Positions 45,301 through 56,343 of a DNA stretch of 64,000 bases are shown here, piece by piece. Both the position numbers and the translations under genes were made by a program. The stretch covers positions 1 through 64,000 of the forward strand of contig NW_026251815.1 of assembly GCF_025024155.1 (NCBI RefSeq), read 5' to 3'. This DNA comes from Gamsiella multidivaricata (Eukaryota > Mortierellomycota > Mortierellomycetes > Mortierellales > Mortierellaceae). Under the pieces are notes generated by a model. It saw nothing but the letters and a program-made list of their open reading frames with translations, was not told the origin of the DNA and did not search any database. Each line of letters begins with the position of its first letter. Position 1 is the first letter of the stretch.

Positions 45301-48021
45301 TCTACACATTCTACTGCCCATACGCATAACCATGAGACTATTGCGCCATTCATCTGCAAGATAGCATCGAATAGATGTATGCCTACAGGTTGTCATCGTT
45401 ACTGCCTTTTTTTTTTTTGGAAGATTCAGATTCGTCGTTCGCCAGAGTAAAGAATAGATGACGTGCAAGGATCCACATTATCGAAATAAACTAACAAGTG
45501 ATGGAGCGCCGTCTTTGATCCTTTCATTTATAATGGGCAAACTATGCATTCACTCAAGCATTCTTTGAGAAGTACGAAGTCGAGAGGTTCAACAGTCAGC
45601 ATCAAAAAAATAAAAAAAAAGACAAAGACAAAGGATGAAGAAGGAAAAGAGAATTAGGAGCGAAATTAATGAGAAACCATCCTAGTTTGACAAGGTATTG
45701 TGTTCTTGCTTCGAGAGTGATGTATTCCAACTTCAAGAATCTGTCTGATCTGGCCTCATTTTACTGAGTCCGGGTATAGGGTTTACAAGCACCGACATAA
45801 TGCAGCGCTCACGCTACTCGTCATCGTAAATGGAGTCTTGATCTGGTCCCTAAAGTTCATGAAAAAAAAAGCAGGGGCCGAATGAGTCCAATCCATGTGA
45901 TCTCACGCAAAAGACGAGGCTAGGCAGAGGTAGGCAGGCAAGCAAACGGTATAGTTGGAATTGTTCCATGGCGAACAGACACATGCACAAGTTTTTTTTA
46001 GCCATTTTCCTTACCCTGCCTGTTCTTCTCCATGGGAAAGAAAAGAGTCTTCTGAGGGACATGTTTTCATGGGCCTGTCACTAAAGGCACGACGGGCCCT
46101 CGGAGTTCAAAGGGTCGTGAAGCGAGGAGGACCTGGATGCGTGTATCCTCAGCCTGAAGCCGAGTGCTCTTCCCATCAGAGCACAGGAATAGCGCATGAG
46201 CAGATATACTGCATGACCATGTGCTTGCAATCGTTTCAAGACGGCGTCCTTGGCCGCTGCATGGTGACTCTACGCTTGACGAGGCGCCTTTTGGTTCTCG
46301 CTGGGATGTTTGTCATGCAGAGAAAAAGACGGCCACGAGGAAAGATGTCCAGATGTCTCTCAGGCTGCATTGTTCATGGAACAGTTGCATGAAAGAACAG
46401 GGGATGGCGAAGTACACTGCCATAGGAAAAAATACGGAGTTCCCTAAACCCCACCCCCTGTTTTTTCTTCATTTTATTCCACAGGGGTGGCGATATGCGT
46501 TGCGCCTGTGGGTGTGAGTGGCGATGACGCGAGAGGGAAAATAAAAATAAAAATAAAAATAAAAAAGCCAGGGAGTTGTGCGGTGCGTATTGTTCGGACA
46601 CATCCCAGTATGTTGCAGATGTCCATGTGCAACGGCAGCAGCGACGACGGCAGCTTGGTGCGCTCCACACAAACGTATACAGCAATAAGCGGGAGCAACA
46701 GATTGGTGAGGAAGGGGGAGATTGAGTATCTAGGCCCTCTGTCTCCTTCTTTCTTTTTTTTTTTTTTTTTTGGACCTGTGTGCTTTTCATTCTGACTATG
46801 TAACGGTCCGATTCCTAGTTGATGATGTGTGGGACTATGGCCAGATGGATAACTGTCTCGATCAGTAATCTATCTTCAATTCATTCACAACTCGCCATCG
46901 AAAGAGGGAGAGGGATTAAGGTTTACTTAAGGCGTTGTTTTAGGAGAGCGGGTGTTACACAAACAGGCCCCATTAGAACTGAATAGGCGAATGAGTTGGG
47001 CAGAGGCGCTCGTGGGCGCGAGATGATGGGGAACAGACAACAGACAGGCGAGCCAGAGACGCACGAAGAGAGAGCAAGAGCGAGTGCGGGTGAGTGAGAG
47101 AGTGAGTGAGAGAGCAAGAGAAAACAGAACAAAGTAAAGGTGAGCATCGGTCACGCATCAATTGACATATTAATTAATTTGCGCGAATGAATGGAAACAG
47201 GTATGTTATTCTCTTGAGCTTCACCCCACCCCCCTCCCCCCATTCATGCTGCGTACGGGTAGTCTACTGTATATACACCATATTCATATACTGCAGCAAC
47301 CATATATTGACAGACACTTTTTAATTCACTCACACTACAATACAATACTCTTGCGCTTGGCGCGGTTGCACTCCATTCGTGCGCTCATACATGCAACATC
47401 GCCGTATGAAATAAGTATTGAGGGTTCTTCGTTTGAACCGCCAACTAGTAAAGAAGAAAAAAGGGTCCACTCAACAGTACTCTAAAGAGTAGTAATAAAA
47501 AACACATTGAAATTGTGAACTCAGATGGGCACTCTCTCATTCTTATTCTTATTTTCATGGTTGCCGGTAACTTTTATTACAACTATTATAACCAGAGTAT
47601 TGAGTCCCATAGAGTCATCCTCTCCGTGGTTGTCTGTGTGTGTTGTTTCCCAAGCGGATCCCTGCCAGCTTGTTGGTTTGATTAACTTTGTCCATTCAAT
47701 ACCCTCAGTCGTACCCAAATACGGAATGAGGTGTGCTCCTTGGATTTTATATAAACACGCATCTTCTGTCCATCCCGGCAAAGTCGTACCTTCTCTTCTT
47801 CTGTTGCTTCTCTCTTTCACACTCTCTTTTTTCTTTCCTCTTCTACTCTTCCTGTCTCCTACCTTTTCGTAGCTGTCTCTTTTCTTTCGCATTTGGCACA
47901 CTTATCTTCTACTTTGTATTTCCCCCCACTAATTTAACCAATTTCTAGCTTCTCCCCTCTCTGCTTCACATCACATCTTCATACCCTCACACCTCCACAC
48001 CCCAAGTTTCATCCGACACAT
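39305..48021. other. gene-poor tract, 8.7 kb
   Basis: No frame here carries recognisable motifs or a consistent splice structure; the longest (40953-40492, minus, 153 codons) looks like chance. I see a 15-bp direct repeat (42965-42994), an AAAATA repeat at 46545-46565, GA-rich repeats at 47060-47130, a tRNA-like D-arm plus anticodon-arm at 46150-46190 (minus), and the CT-rich leader of the GATA gene from 47790. Confidence 0.5.
47746..47755 (+). promoter_or_regulatory. TATA box of the GATA factor gene
   Basis: TTTATATAAA about 270 nt upstream of the ATG at 48022, followed by a strongly CT-rich leader, suggesting a long 5' UTR. Confidence 0.5.
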
Positions 48022-50262
48022 ATGTATATCATGGCCGATTACCCTATCTCAGACGCAAGCCATCCCACGACATCTGCAGCAGCAGCAGCATCGATGGTAC
48101 CAAGCATACTCGCGATGCCCTTCCTCTCGAATGACTTTGGCTTCCCCACGGAGACATCCTCGGCCGTGCCGTCTGCCACCACAGCCACAACCATGTCCTC
48201 TTCTGGTGCTACCGTCACATCTACGACCGCAGCGACCATGGCGGCAACCACAGTAGCATCTAATTTGACCTCATATACGCTAACTAGCACATCTCCACAA
48301 GAGGTCCTAATGTCCATGCCCACCTCGACATCTGCCGTCCCTTCCTCTTTATCGTTCTACCCCACCGCTACCTCAACCACATCTGTAGCTACATCAATAC
48401 CTGCCTCTCCTTCCTCCTTGGCCCCTTCTTTCTCCTCTTGTATTTCTAACAACATGACTGCACCCTTGCTGCTGGACAGCAAGGACTCGCTCTCAAATCT
48501 CGACACCCTTCAATCCAATCAAGACTGGCTGGCCCTGTCTATTGGCGACATCAGCATGGGTAGCAGCCCCCGTCCTCAACTGACCCCGCTCGAGTTCAAC
48601 TCATACCAAGAATATCCATTCGATCAGAACAATGCAGACATCTTCTCTGCCTGGCCTTCTTCGCCAATATCGTATCTGACTGCAGCCACACAGGCCCTAA
48701 CAGGACAGCCAAGCGCGATCCAGAGCATTATCCCACCAGGCATTCAGAACCAGCAACAGCAACAACAACAGCAGCTGCATCAGAGCCGACCAGCTATCCT
48801 TCCACAACAGCAACAGCAACAGCCTTTCCCCATTCGCTCACAGCAGTCGCTCAGGCCCAAGAACCTGCAACAAATCCAACTCCAAGCTGGTCTGATCTCT
48901 CCTCCAAACACGCCGTCCTCGACGCCCTCACCGCTCCGTATTAGTCATGACCTGCCCTCGACGCCTCGTCCCCAGTCCATGTATATCATTCGGCAGCCAC
49001 GTCCATTATCGCCCCTGACGCCTACATCCCCGATGGTTGAGAGTCACAATGGCCCCACCGTACTTCTCAACCGATCCAATTCGCTGCCGACGATCTCTCC
49101 GGTCTCGACAGCCTACAGCCACGGATCGGACCATCCATACCTCTCAGGCCACCGCCGTCTCTCCTCGACTTCGACATCCTCCTCGGTTGCCTCCTCTGCG
49201 GATGGGTCCCAAACTGAGCCTAGGCCCGCCAAACAGAACAAGGCACGTAAGCCTTCGAAGGCAGCGATCAGGGCCGCGGCCGGCATGGGTGTCCGATGCC
49301 AGAACTGCGGTGTTACGGTGACGCCGCTTTGGCGACGTTCAGCCGACAACGAACCATTATGCAATGCCTGTGGACTGTACCACAAGTTGCATGCGGTCCA
49401 TCGGCCCAAACATCTGCAGCAAACACAGCAGCAAGGGAACTCGTATGGCGCAACTGCCGGTGTGGCAAAGGGCGGCCTCAAGAGCGGCGGCGCCAACGTT
49501 GGTGACCAGCCCATGCTGGCCAGCCAAAACCCGCGCGATTGCGACGGGCTTCTCCTCGACGGTGCATGTGCAGATGATTCGTTGTCGTCCTCGTTAGGAG
49601 GACCCGGATCTCGATCGTCGACTTCGGCGGCGGGCCTGCAGCCGACATGCACCAATTGTAAGACGACATTGACCCCTTTGTGGCGCAAGGACGACGCTGG
49701 CGAAATCCTTTGCAATGCATGCGGGCTGTACTACAAGCTGCACCATGTCCACAGACCAATCTCCCTCAAGCGAAATGTCATCCGCCGGAGGTCCCGTTAC
49801 GAGACGGGTAAGGGCTCGGGCTCGGCGGCTGCGGGACAGCCGCAGCCACAGCAACGGGCACAAGCGGAAACGGGAGCACAGATTCAAGCGCAAGCACATA
49901 TCCAGGCACAACATCATCATCAACAGCAACAAATCCAGGCGCAAGCGCAGGCGCATGCCCAGGCCTACCATCATCAACAGCAACAGCAGCAGCAACAACA
50001 ACAACAACAACAACAGCAACAACAACACTTTCATGCCATGCAGGCACATCCTTCCTTCGACTATGCGCAGGCGCAGAGCATGGGACATGTAGCGCACGAC
50101 CCTTCTCAACAACAACATCACCAGTACCAACATCAAGGCATGTCTGTCAACATCGGACCCCATATGGGTATGCAGATGATGTCCCCGCTCAGCCCTTTGG
50201 ATGGACAACCAATGCATTATCATCCTTATGCTCCTCCTGCCGAGTACATGGACAGAGATTAG
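48022..50262 (+). CDS. two-finger GATA transcription factor
   Basis: Intronless 746-aa reading frame; the second Met at position 4 (48031) is an equally possible start. Two GATA zinc fingers of the C-x2-C-x17-C-x2-C form: Cys426/429/447/450 and Cys543/546/564/567, both with T-P-L-W-R and L-C-N-A-C-G-L-Y. The rest is low-complexity: Ser/Thr/Ala-rich N-terminus, Gln runs near 240-275, and a long Gln/His tract after about 610, ending P-P-A-E-Y-M-D-R-D. Two fingers in one fungal protein is the plan of siderophore/iron repressors (SREA, URBS1, Fep1). Those have a Cys-rich motif with four Cys between the fingers; here only two Cys (C-x8-C) are seen. Iron control is therefore a weak inference. Confidence 0.92.
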   Translation: MYIMADYPISDASHPTTSAAAAASMVPSILAMPFLSNDFGFPTETSSAVPSATTATTMSSSGATVTSTTAATMAATTVASNLTSYTLTSTSPQEVLMSMPTSTSAVPSSLSFYPTATSTTSVATSIPASPSSLAPSFSSCISNNMTAPLLLDSKDSLSNLDTLQSNQDWLALSIGDISMGSSPRPQLTPLEFNSYQEYPFDQNNADIFSAWPSSPISYLTAATQALTGQPSAIQSIIPPGIQNQQQQQQQQLHQSRPAILPQQQQQQPFPIRSQQSLRPKNLQQIQLQAGLISPPNTPSSTPSPLRISHDLPSTPRPQSMYIIRQPRPLSPLTPTSPMVESHNGPTVLLNRSNSLPTISPVSTAYSHGSDHPYLSGHRRLSSTSTSSSVASSADGSQTEPRPAKQNKARKPSKAAIRAAAGMGVRCQNCGVTVTPLWRRSADNEPLCNACGLYHKLHAVHRPKHLQQTQQQGNSYGATAGVAKGGLKSGGANVGDQPMLASQNPRDCDGLLLDGACADDSLSSSLGGPGSRSSTSAAGLQPTCTNCKTTLTPLWRKDDAGEILCNACGLYYKLHHVHRPISLKRNVIRRRSRYETGKGSGSAAAGQPQPQQRAQAETGAQIQAQAHIQAQHHHQQQQIQAQAQAHAQAYHHQQQQQQQQQQQQQQQQQHFHAMQAHPSFDYAQAQSMGHVAHDPSQQQHHQYQHQGMSVNIGPHMGMQMMSPLSPLDGQPMHYHPYAPPAEYMDRD
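49970..50030 (+). repeat. CAA/CAG trinucleotide tract encoding poly-Gln
   Basis: In-frame run of CAA and CAG codons within the GATA factor, coding about 18 consecutive glutamines. It is likely length-polymorphic. Confidence 0.8.
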
Positions 50263-50535
50263 TCATAGACAAAATCCATGTTCTCCCGGGACAAAAATAA
50301 ACAAACGAAAGAGCAGAACATCTGCAGCGCGCTGAAAAAAAAAAGAATCAAAAATATTATTGGCATTTGTAGTTCCGTTTTTTTCTTTGTGAATTTTATT
50401 TGCAAATTAGGATGCCGCTAGACTACAAATTGCATTTGAAATGAGATGTATGCGCCCCAAGGTCCGTGAGAAAAATTAGTTTTTTTTTTCTTTTTCCCAA
50501 GAGAAACGTTCCTTCCCCCCCCCCCCCTTCATCAC

Positions 50536-51782
50536 TTAGACCTTCTTCACAGAGACATGGGAGCCCTCATCATAGATCTGCCAGGGATTGCCCTTCAACC
50601 ACTGATCGGCCCCCTCCGCCACGGGGTTTCCCTGAATCTTTCCCTCTCGTTCCTTGCGCTTAGCGGCGGTGGAGATGCCCATTTGTTGATCACGCCGGGC
50701 GAGGAGGTCGGGGTTGACCTGGTCGTCGCGGGTGAAGCTGAAGAGGACCTGGGGCGGGCCCGTGGGGACCTTGCTGGAACACTCGCCTTGGTCGTCCACG
50801 GGCCAGAGCTGGATAGTTTTGCCGTAGGTGTTGACGAGGGCCTGGAGTGCGACGAGCTCGGCCGCTTGGACGACGGTCTCGGGGACGAGACTCTTACTGA
50901 CCTGGACGAGCAGACCGGACTCGACCTCGTACTTGTGTGAGTGCCAGTACTTCTTTTCGTTGTCGTCGAGTGCTGTTTGTGCCCGCCAGACACACCAAAA
51001 AAAAAAAAAAAAAAAAAAAAAAATAGAAATAGAAATGGGCGAGGTGAGAAAAATTGTTCATGCTGTGCACACCAATTATTATTTTTTTTCTCTCTTTTTT
51101 TTTTTTTTTTTTTTTTTTTGAAACAAAATACTTGAAACTTCGCACTCACACTTGAACAGCTTCTCAGAAATGACGTATTCGACCCCGATCAGTTTGGCAT
51201 CCACGCTATCGCTGTCATAAAGCAAACACTGGCGGCGGTCTTCATCGATCACATGGCAGTAGTGGTACGCGATCACCTGGCGCTTGGGGTCTTCTCTACA
51301 TCCGTCCATGCACGGTTACCCATCAAGAGAAATAAAATGAAAAAGGAGTAAAATAAATTAATAGCGTATTAATTTCAACTGATAATCCATAGAAAAAGAA
51401 GCAGACACATGAACACTTTTTTTTTTTAAAAAAAAAAAACCAACTTACGGATACAAGTGCAGACCGCAGAGGGCTTCACAGATACCGCCGAGGGGCTTGA
51501 AGCTCTGGAGCATCGCTGCACCGGCAGAAAGCGCCGCGATACCTGAGGTGGTCTGGCCCTCGGACTCCTTGGCCTCATGGCATTTGTGGGTGGGCATCTA
51601 TTTTTTATCATTAGTATCATTAGTATCATTAGTTTTCTTTTTTTCTTTTTTTTTTTTCAGCAAATATACTAGAGAATGAAGTTAAACGCAAGATGTCACA
51701 CCGTATAGCTGCAAGAGTTGCCATAGCAGATCAAAGTAGATCAAAGCCGAGCACATGAACTTACAGTGAGATGTTCCTCCAT
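50536..51782 (-). CDS. OBAP1-like protein (DUF1264 family)
   Basis: Related to oil-body-associated protein 1 of plants; family members occur widely in fungi and bacteria. Four exons, 51782-51765 (18 nt), 51597-51449, 51295-51150, 50972-50536; 249 aa. Motifs: F-K-P-L-G-G-I-C-E-A-L-C-G-L-H-L-Y, then A-Y-H-Y-C-H-V-I-D-E-D-R-R-Q-C-L-L-Y-D-S, L-I-G-V-E-Y-V-I-S-E-K-L-F, W-H-S-H-K-Y-E-V, and a C-terminal N-P-D-L-L-A-R-R-D. The first exon codes only six residues. The largest intron (50973-51149) holds long A- and T-homopolymers. The biochemical role is not known; a lipid-droplet link is known only for plants. Confidence 0.9.
50998..51120. repeat. A-run / T-run pair inside an intron
   Basis: A run of about 26 A (with GAAATA repeats after it) and, 70 nt later, an interrupted T-run of about 25 lie within the third intron of the OBAP1-like gene. 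They are complementary and could fold back on each other in the pre-mRNA. Confidence 0.7.
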
Positions 51783-51943
51783 GTTGGACGTGGCGGTTGT
51801 TTGAATATAGGTGTAAGTGGGTACGCTGGTTTTATTCAAGTGGATGGTTGTAAATGTATGCTTACGTGGAAGGAAAGGGAAGGAAAAGATGAAAAGTAGA
51901 AAAGAGAAAGAGAGAGAGAGAGAGAGGAGTAGAAAGGTAAGGG

Positions 51944-51950
51944 TTATATA
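51944..51950 (-). promoter_or_regulatory. TATA box of the OBAP1-like gene
   Basis: TATATAA on the minus strand about 165 nt before the ATG at 51782, followed by a CT-rich leader. Confidence 0.5.
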
Positions 51951-52178
51951 GGTCACATAGCAATGTTGATGTCATGGAGCGGTGCATAACTGGGCCGAGA
52001 CAGCCATTGTCATGGCCATGCCATTTACGCGCCCATGCTTCACCTACGCTTGTCTGTGCTCGGCTACACCCAAAAATATAACAGAGAGCAGTCTGTCGAG
52101 CATACTGATGGCTCATATCATGATCGACATCATCCTGATATGTTTTATTGCAGAAAAAAAAAAGACAATCAGACGCCA

Positions 52179-53717
52179 TCATCCAAGGGCCGCATCTGTT
52201 TTCAGAGGAATGATCCACACGTCCGGTCGATTCAGACGGAGCCATGACCAGAGAGGCGTACTCATCTCCTTGGGCGCGTAGCAAAACCTGTCTAGCTCTG
52301 GTAGCGACTCCGCAATCCACCATACATCCTTGTAGTGCCAGATCCCGAATCCTGTCAGACAAAGCAGCTCGAGTTGAGGGAGATTTCCCAGCTGCGTAAC
52401 CCCCAGTTCATTTTTCAGTTGATGAGTACCGATATCGTTCTGCAGTACCAAAACGCGTAATCGCTTGAGGGTCGCCAACCTGGACCACATGATTTTCATC
52501 ATTCCACTCCTATCTTTCCATCCTGCAGGAGACCAATCACTGCCGCTCAATCTCAGCTCTTGAAGATGTAGGCAGTTCCATGGTTCGCCTCCAAACAAGG
52601 TCGTGATCGAGTTCGGTCCTAAGGAGGTATAGATGATCTGACAACGGAGTGCACGACAGTTCATGAAAACCTGCTTCAGCCCAGCGGACGAAATTTCGTC
52701 GCACGTCAGAGTCAGCGAAACAATATGGGGCATTATTCTAACAAATTCTTCGAACCAGTCAGACGTAAAACAGCCCCCCAAGTCGAGATGACGGATCCGA
52801 GGGAGTGATTGTAGTATCGACAAACAGTGTTCCGTTTTGATTTGGGAGCAAATCCGGATCGTGAGTGAAGATAGAGAGTGTAAAGATGGCGACAGATCGA
52901 TCAGCTCCTGAGGAGTAAAGTTGCATCCCGTCAGTGATAAACTGGAGAGTTGATTGCCACTGCCGATAAGTTTTGTGAGAGCTCTGTCGGCCCATTCTGG
53001 CAGCTGCACCAGCTCCAACGATTTCAAGTTCAACAAACTTGTGTTCTCGCTCAGGAATACAGGAAAGGCGGCCCTATCCTTGGAGAGAACGTATCCAGAT
53101 AAATTTAGGTGCCTGAGAGCCGGCCAAGATCCTAGCACGTTCTCGGGATAGCGCCCTGACGCTGGGAATGGGTCATCGTATGTGAAAGCTATGGCTTCGA
53201 GATGTGTGTATGGGTGAAGGGTCTGCAATGGGTGCTGCTCCAGGCTTCGGCATCCCACGATATCGATCGAGCGCAGCTTTGGAGAATGCTGTAGCAACCA
53301 TACGAGTTGTTCTGTCGTCACCCCGGACTCTCGGAGGTTCAGTGATGTCAAGTTGAGTTCGTGTATCCAGGCAGTCTCTTCCACAAAACGCGATATTGCA
53401 CTACTCCGTGGTCCTGGGAAGGCAAGCATCTGTATGAGATGTATATGCTTATAAAAATGCGGTGCAATCATTGTATAGGTCCTGTTCGTCCTGCAAGAAA
53501 CGGTTTTCCAGATGATCGGGAGCGTGATTTGGGCACACCACTTCGAGACGCGACAGAACGAGGGCCAAGCCCGTAGCGGGGTGAGCTTGAGTATGAGATG
53601 GGCAAGTTCTGGGATATGGAGGACCCTCTCGGCTGTAGAATGTAAAGAATATGATTGGTTGATTGGGATCAGGATACGTGTGAAAAAGAGCATTGTTTGG
53701 CGGCAAAGCGCGTCCAT
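52179..53717 (-). CDS. F-box/LRR protein
   Basis: Single 512-aa reading frame. An F-box-like segment at about 30-75 (I-P-E-L-A-H-L-I-L-K-L-T-P and C-R-V-S-K-W-C) is followed by irregular leucine-rich repeats to about 480 (for example L-R-H-L-N-L-S-G-Y, L-K-S-L-E-L, I-R-H-L-D-L-G-G-C). By family, it would be a substrate-receptor subunit of an SCF ubiquitin ligase. Such proteins form large expanded families in Mortierella-like fungi. The true N-terminus is uncertain: an in-frame-like upstream Met at 53854 with a possible small intron exists, and residues 1-28 here may partly be intron. Confidence 0.85.
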   Translation of the reverse strand: MDALCRQTMLFFTRILIPINQSYSLHSTAERVLHIPELAHLILKLTPLRAWPSFCRVSKWCAQITLPIIWKTVSCRTNRTYTMIAPHFYKHIHLIQMLAFPGPRSSAISRFVEETAWIHELNLTSLNLRESGVTTEQLVWLLQHSPKLRSIDIVGCRSLEQHPLQTLHPYTHLEAIAFTYDDPFPASGRYPENVLGSWPALRHLNLSGYVLSKDRAAFPVFLSENTSLLNLKSLELVQLPEWADRALTKLIGSGNQLSSLSLTGCNFTPQELIDLSPSLHSLSSLTIRICSQIKTEHCLSILQSLPRIRHLDLGGCFTSDWFEEFVRIMPHIVSLTLTCDEISSAGLKQVFMNCRALRCQIIYTSLGPNSITTLFGGEPWNCLHLQELRLSGSDWSPAGWKDRSGMMKIMWSRLATLKRLRVLVLQNDIGTHQLKNELGVTQLGNLPQLELLCLTGFGIWHYKDVWWIAESLPELDRFCYAPKEMSTPLWSWLRLNRPDVWIIPLKTDAALG

Positions 53718-54151
53718 GCCATGCCCATCTCACCTGCAGACAATGAGGCATTGATCACCTGGTTGCAGTCGTGGCTGGCGCCACTCCCGGGACTAGCGCT
53801 ACGGAGGAGTGCCTGCCTGACCCGTTGACGATGGTATTCTCGCACTTCGTCCATGGTCTTGATGAGTTGAATGTAAATTCAACCGATGTCTTGGCTCAAT
53901 GGGGGTTTTCCCAGAGAGCTGTGGTTTTTGCTGCACATTCAATTACAAAATTAAGGATCATCATGACGCTCTTAGACATATTCCCCCTTTTTTTTACCGA
54001 CCTTCCCTTCTCTTATTCATCGCCATCATCATCATCCTTCCCATTACTTCCATTCCCTTTCACGTCGTAGACTGCTAGCGTCCGACACTTCCCTCTCTCT
54101 TTTAGCTTAAAATATAACTCTCTGTTCTTCTTCAAGTCTTTGCCCTGAGCC
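53718..54151. other. divergent promoter region, F-box/LRR and ARPC1
   Basis: 434 nt between divergent starts, with a CT-rich leader before ARPC1. A possible first exon of the F-box gene may lie at 53854-53760 (minus). Confidence 0.5.
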
Positions 54152-55747
54152 ATGTCTGCAGAGTCGCCCATCGTCTATGAGTTCGGTCTCGGTCCCATCT
54201 CGTGCCACGCCTTCAACCAGGACCACACTGGTAATAAACGTCGACAAATTCCTATCTCAACCACAAACCATATCGTGCCTCTGCAGTACTCGCCTCTCAC
54301 TATTTACTAAATTACTCCATGCCCTCTCCCATAAATTATTTGTAGAGCTGGCAGTCTGCTTCAACTCCAATGTCGTCAACATCTTTCGTAAGGCTAGTGC
54401 TGGCTGGACCTTGGCTTGGGCTTTGGCCGAGCACGACAAGCCCGTGACATCCATCGACTGGGCCCCCAAGTCCAACAGAATAGTGACCTGCTCCCAGGAC
54501 AGGAATGCCTACGTCTGGAACCTTGACCAGGCCTCGCAGCAGTGGAAACCCACCTTGGTGCTCCTGCGCATCAACCGTGCTGCGACCTTTGTCCGTTGGT
54601 CGCCCGAGGAGGACAAGTTTGCGGTGGCGTCTGGTTCGCGCTGTATCAGCGTCTGTTATTTCGAGGAGGGCAACGACTGGTGGGTGTCCAAGCACCTCAA
54701 GAAGCCTATTCGCAGCACTGTCCTCAGTCTGGACTGGCATCCAAACAACGTCCTGCTCGCTGCTGGATGCGCTGATATGAAGGTAAACATAGCGACCATC
54801 AATTGGGGAAGGCATTCGCTCAATTGATTCGGTCAGAGCGACTAATTTGGTTAGCGCATTAGCCATCATTCCGACTAGTCCAAGAAGGATTTAGCGCATT
54901 TTTCAGGCACGTTAATCTAATCACTACCGTTTTCATAGGCGCGCGTATTTTCTGCCTTCATCAAGGGCGTCGACAAGAGGTATGGTTACATTACTCTATT
55001 CACACATACTCTATTCACACATCGGCCTATGTGAAGTAACTGTGATGGTAATATACGTTTTTTTTTTTTTTTTTTTTTTTGCGCTTATTGATAGGCCTGC
55101 CCCATCCCCTTGGGGCGAGAAGCTGCCTTTCAATACTGTCTGCGGCGAGTTTTCCAGCGGCACAGGAGGATGGGTCCACAGCGTTGCATTCTCGCCCAAC
55201 GGTGATTCCCTCGCCTTCAGTGGACACGATTCGACAATCACCATGGTCAGCCCTGGCACCGGAGCTGTTCAGACGGTCCGATCTAACTTCCTTCCCTATC
55301 TCTCTGTAATCTGGTTGAACGAGCACCAGATCGTTGCTGCTGGACACGATTGTGCTCCTCATCTGTTTGAGACCAAGGGACAGCAATGGTAATGTAGTGG
55401 AGGGACACATTGGTGTTTATGTCCGCAATTGCATTATATTTATAGTCATCTTCTCGTTTTGTTCATGACGCAGGGCATTCTCGGCTTCGTTGGACTCTGC
55501 TGTCAAGAAGGCTGATGTAGGAATCACTGCTAGAGATACTTTCCGCCGCATGGACAGCCGTGCTCAGTCAACCTCCTCAAACGACACTGAAGTCCTGACT
55601 CATCACCAGAACACCATCAACTCTATCCGTGCTTATGCTGGATCTCGCGATCATGTTGACCAGTACTCGACCTCTGGGATTGATGGAAGGCTGATTGTCT
55701 GGAACGCCAACAACATCACCAGGGGAATGGGCAACCTCCACATATAA
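54152..55747 (+). CDS. ARC40: Arp2/3 complex subunit 1 (ARPC1, WD40)
   Basis: WD40 beta-propeller subunit of the Arp2/3 complex, which nucleates branched actin filaments at endocytic sites. Five exons: 54152-54230, 54346-54782, 54939-54979, 55095-55388, 55474-55747; 374 aa, the usual family length. Features: N-terminal P-I-S-C-H-A-F-N, blades with [34 protein letters not shown], then [10 protein letters not shown] and a C-terminal G-I-D-G-R-L-I-V-W. The insert between the last blades (about 295-325) matches the ARPC1 protruding loop. The gene symbol is the budding-yeast name for this subunit. Confidence 0.95.
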
Positions 55748-56343
55748 GGACACAGGCGCCTGGAACGACTTTCCAATGACGACCGTTCGAAACTCGGAAC
55801 TGGATGATACTTGAAGGGGTCGTGAATTGTTGTTGTATTCATCATGACTATCTTGCCACAATGGACCCATTATTGTGAGAGCAAGAAGACAATAAACTGA
55901 AGAAGAACAAAAAAAGGTACTCGGCCTTGCAATCTCCTTTATGCGCCTTGTTGTTTTTGTTTACTCTATCTTTTCGTGATAACGATCCAGTTTCCAGAAA
56001 GGACAAGGAACTCAATAATGGCTGACACACATGGAGAACAATGGACAGCAGAGGGAACGGGGCATTACGAGACAGGATAATGAGCAGGACTCAAATTCAA
56101 CAACAACAGAGACAAAGAACATGTAGCACCACAACGCTGTAACTCGTCGGCAGAACTGATGTATTATACATGGTCATGGACATTCATATCGACAAAACAA
56201 AAAAAAAAAGGCACATGAACTGTATTCATTATTTTGGATAGATTCTATGGATTTTTCATGGACTTTTCATGGACTTGAGATGCGAGTAGGACAGAGGAGT
56301 GGCGGGAGTAACAGGACAATGGGATAGTAGTTGATTAAATGAT
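55748..56343. other. intergenic between convergent genes
   Basis: About 600 nt with a purine-rich 3' flank; no supported feature. Confidence 0.5.

Noticed and set aside
45955..46392. 145-codon plus frame
   Set aside because: Many cysteines and arginines without pattern; it spans the tRNA-like sequence and has no recognisable domain.
49594..50223. Leu-rich 209-codon antisense frame opposite the GATA factor
   Set aside because: It is the complement of the poly-Gln and His tract; the leucine runs come from CAG/CAA codons read backwards.
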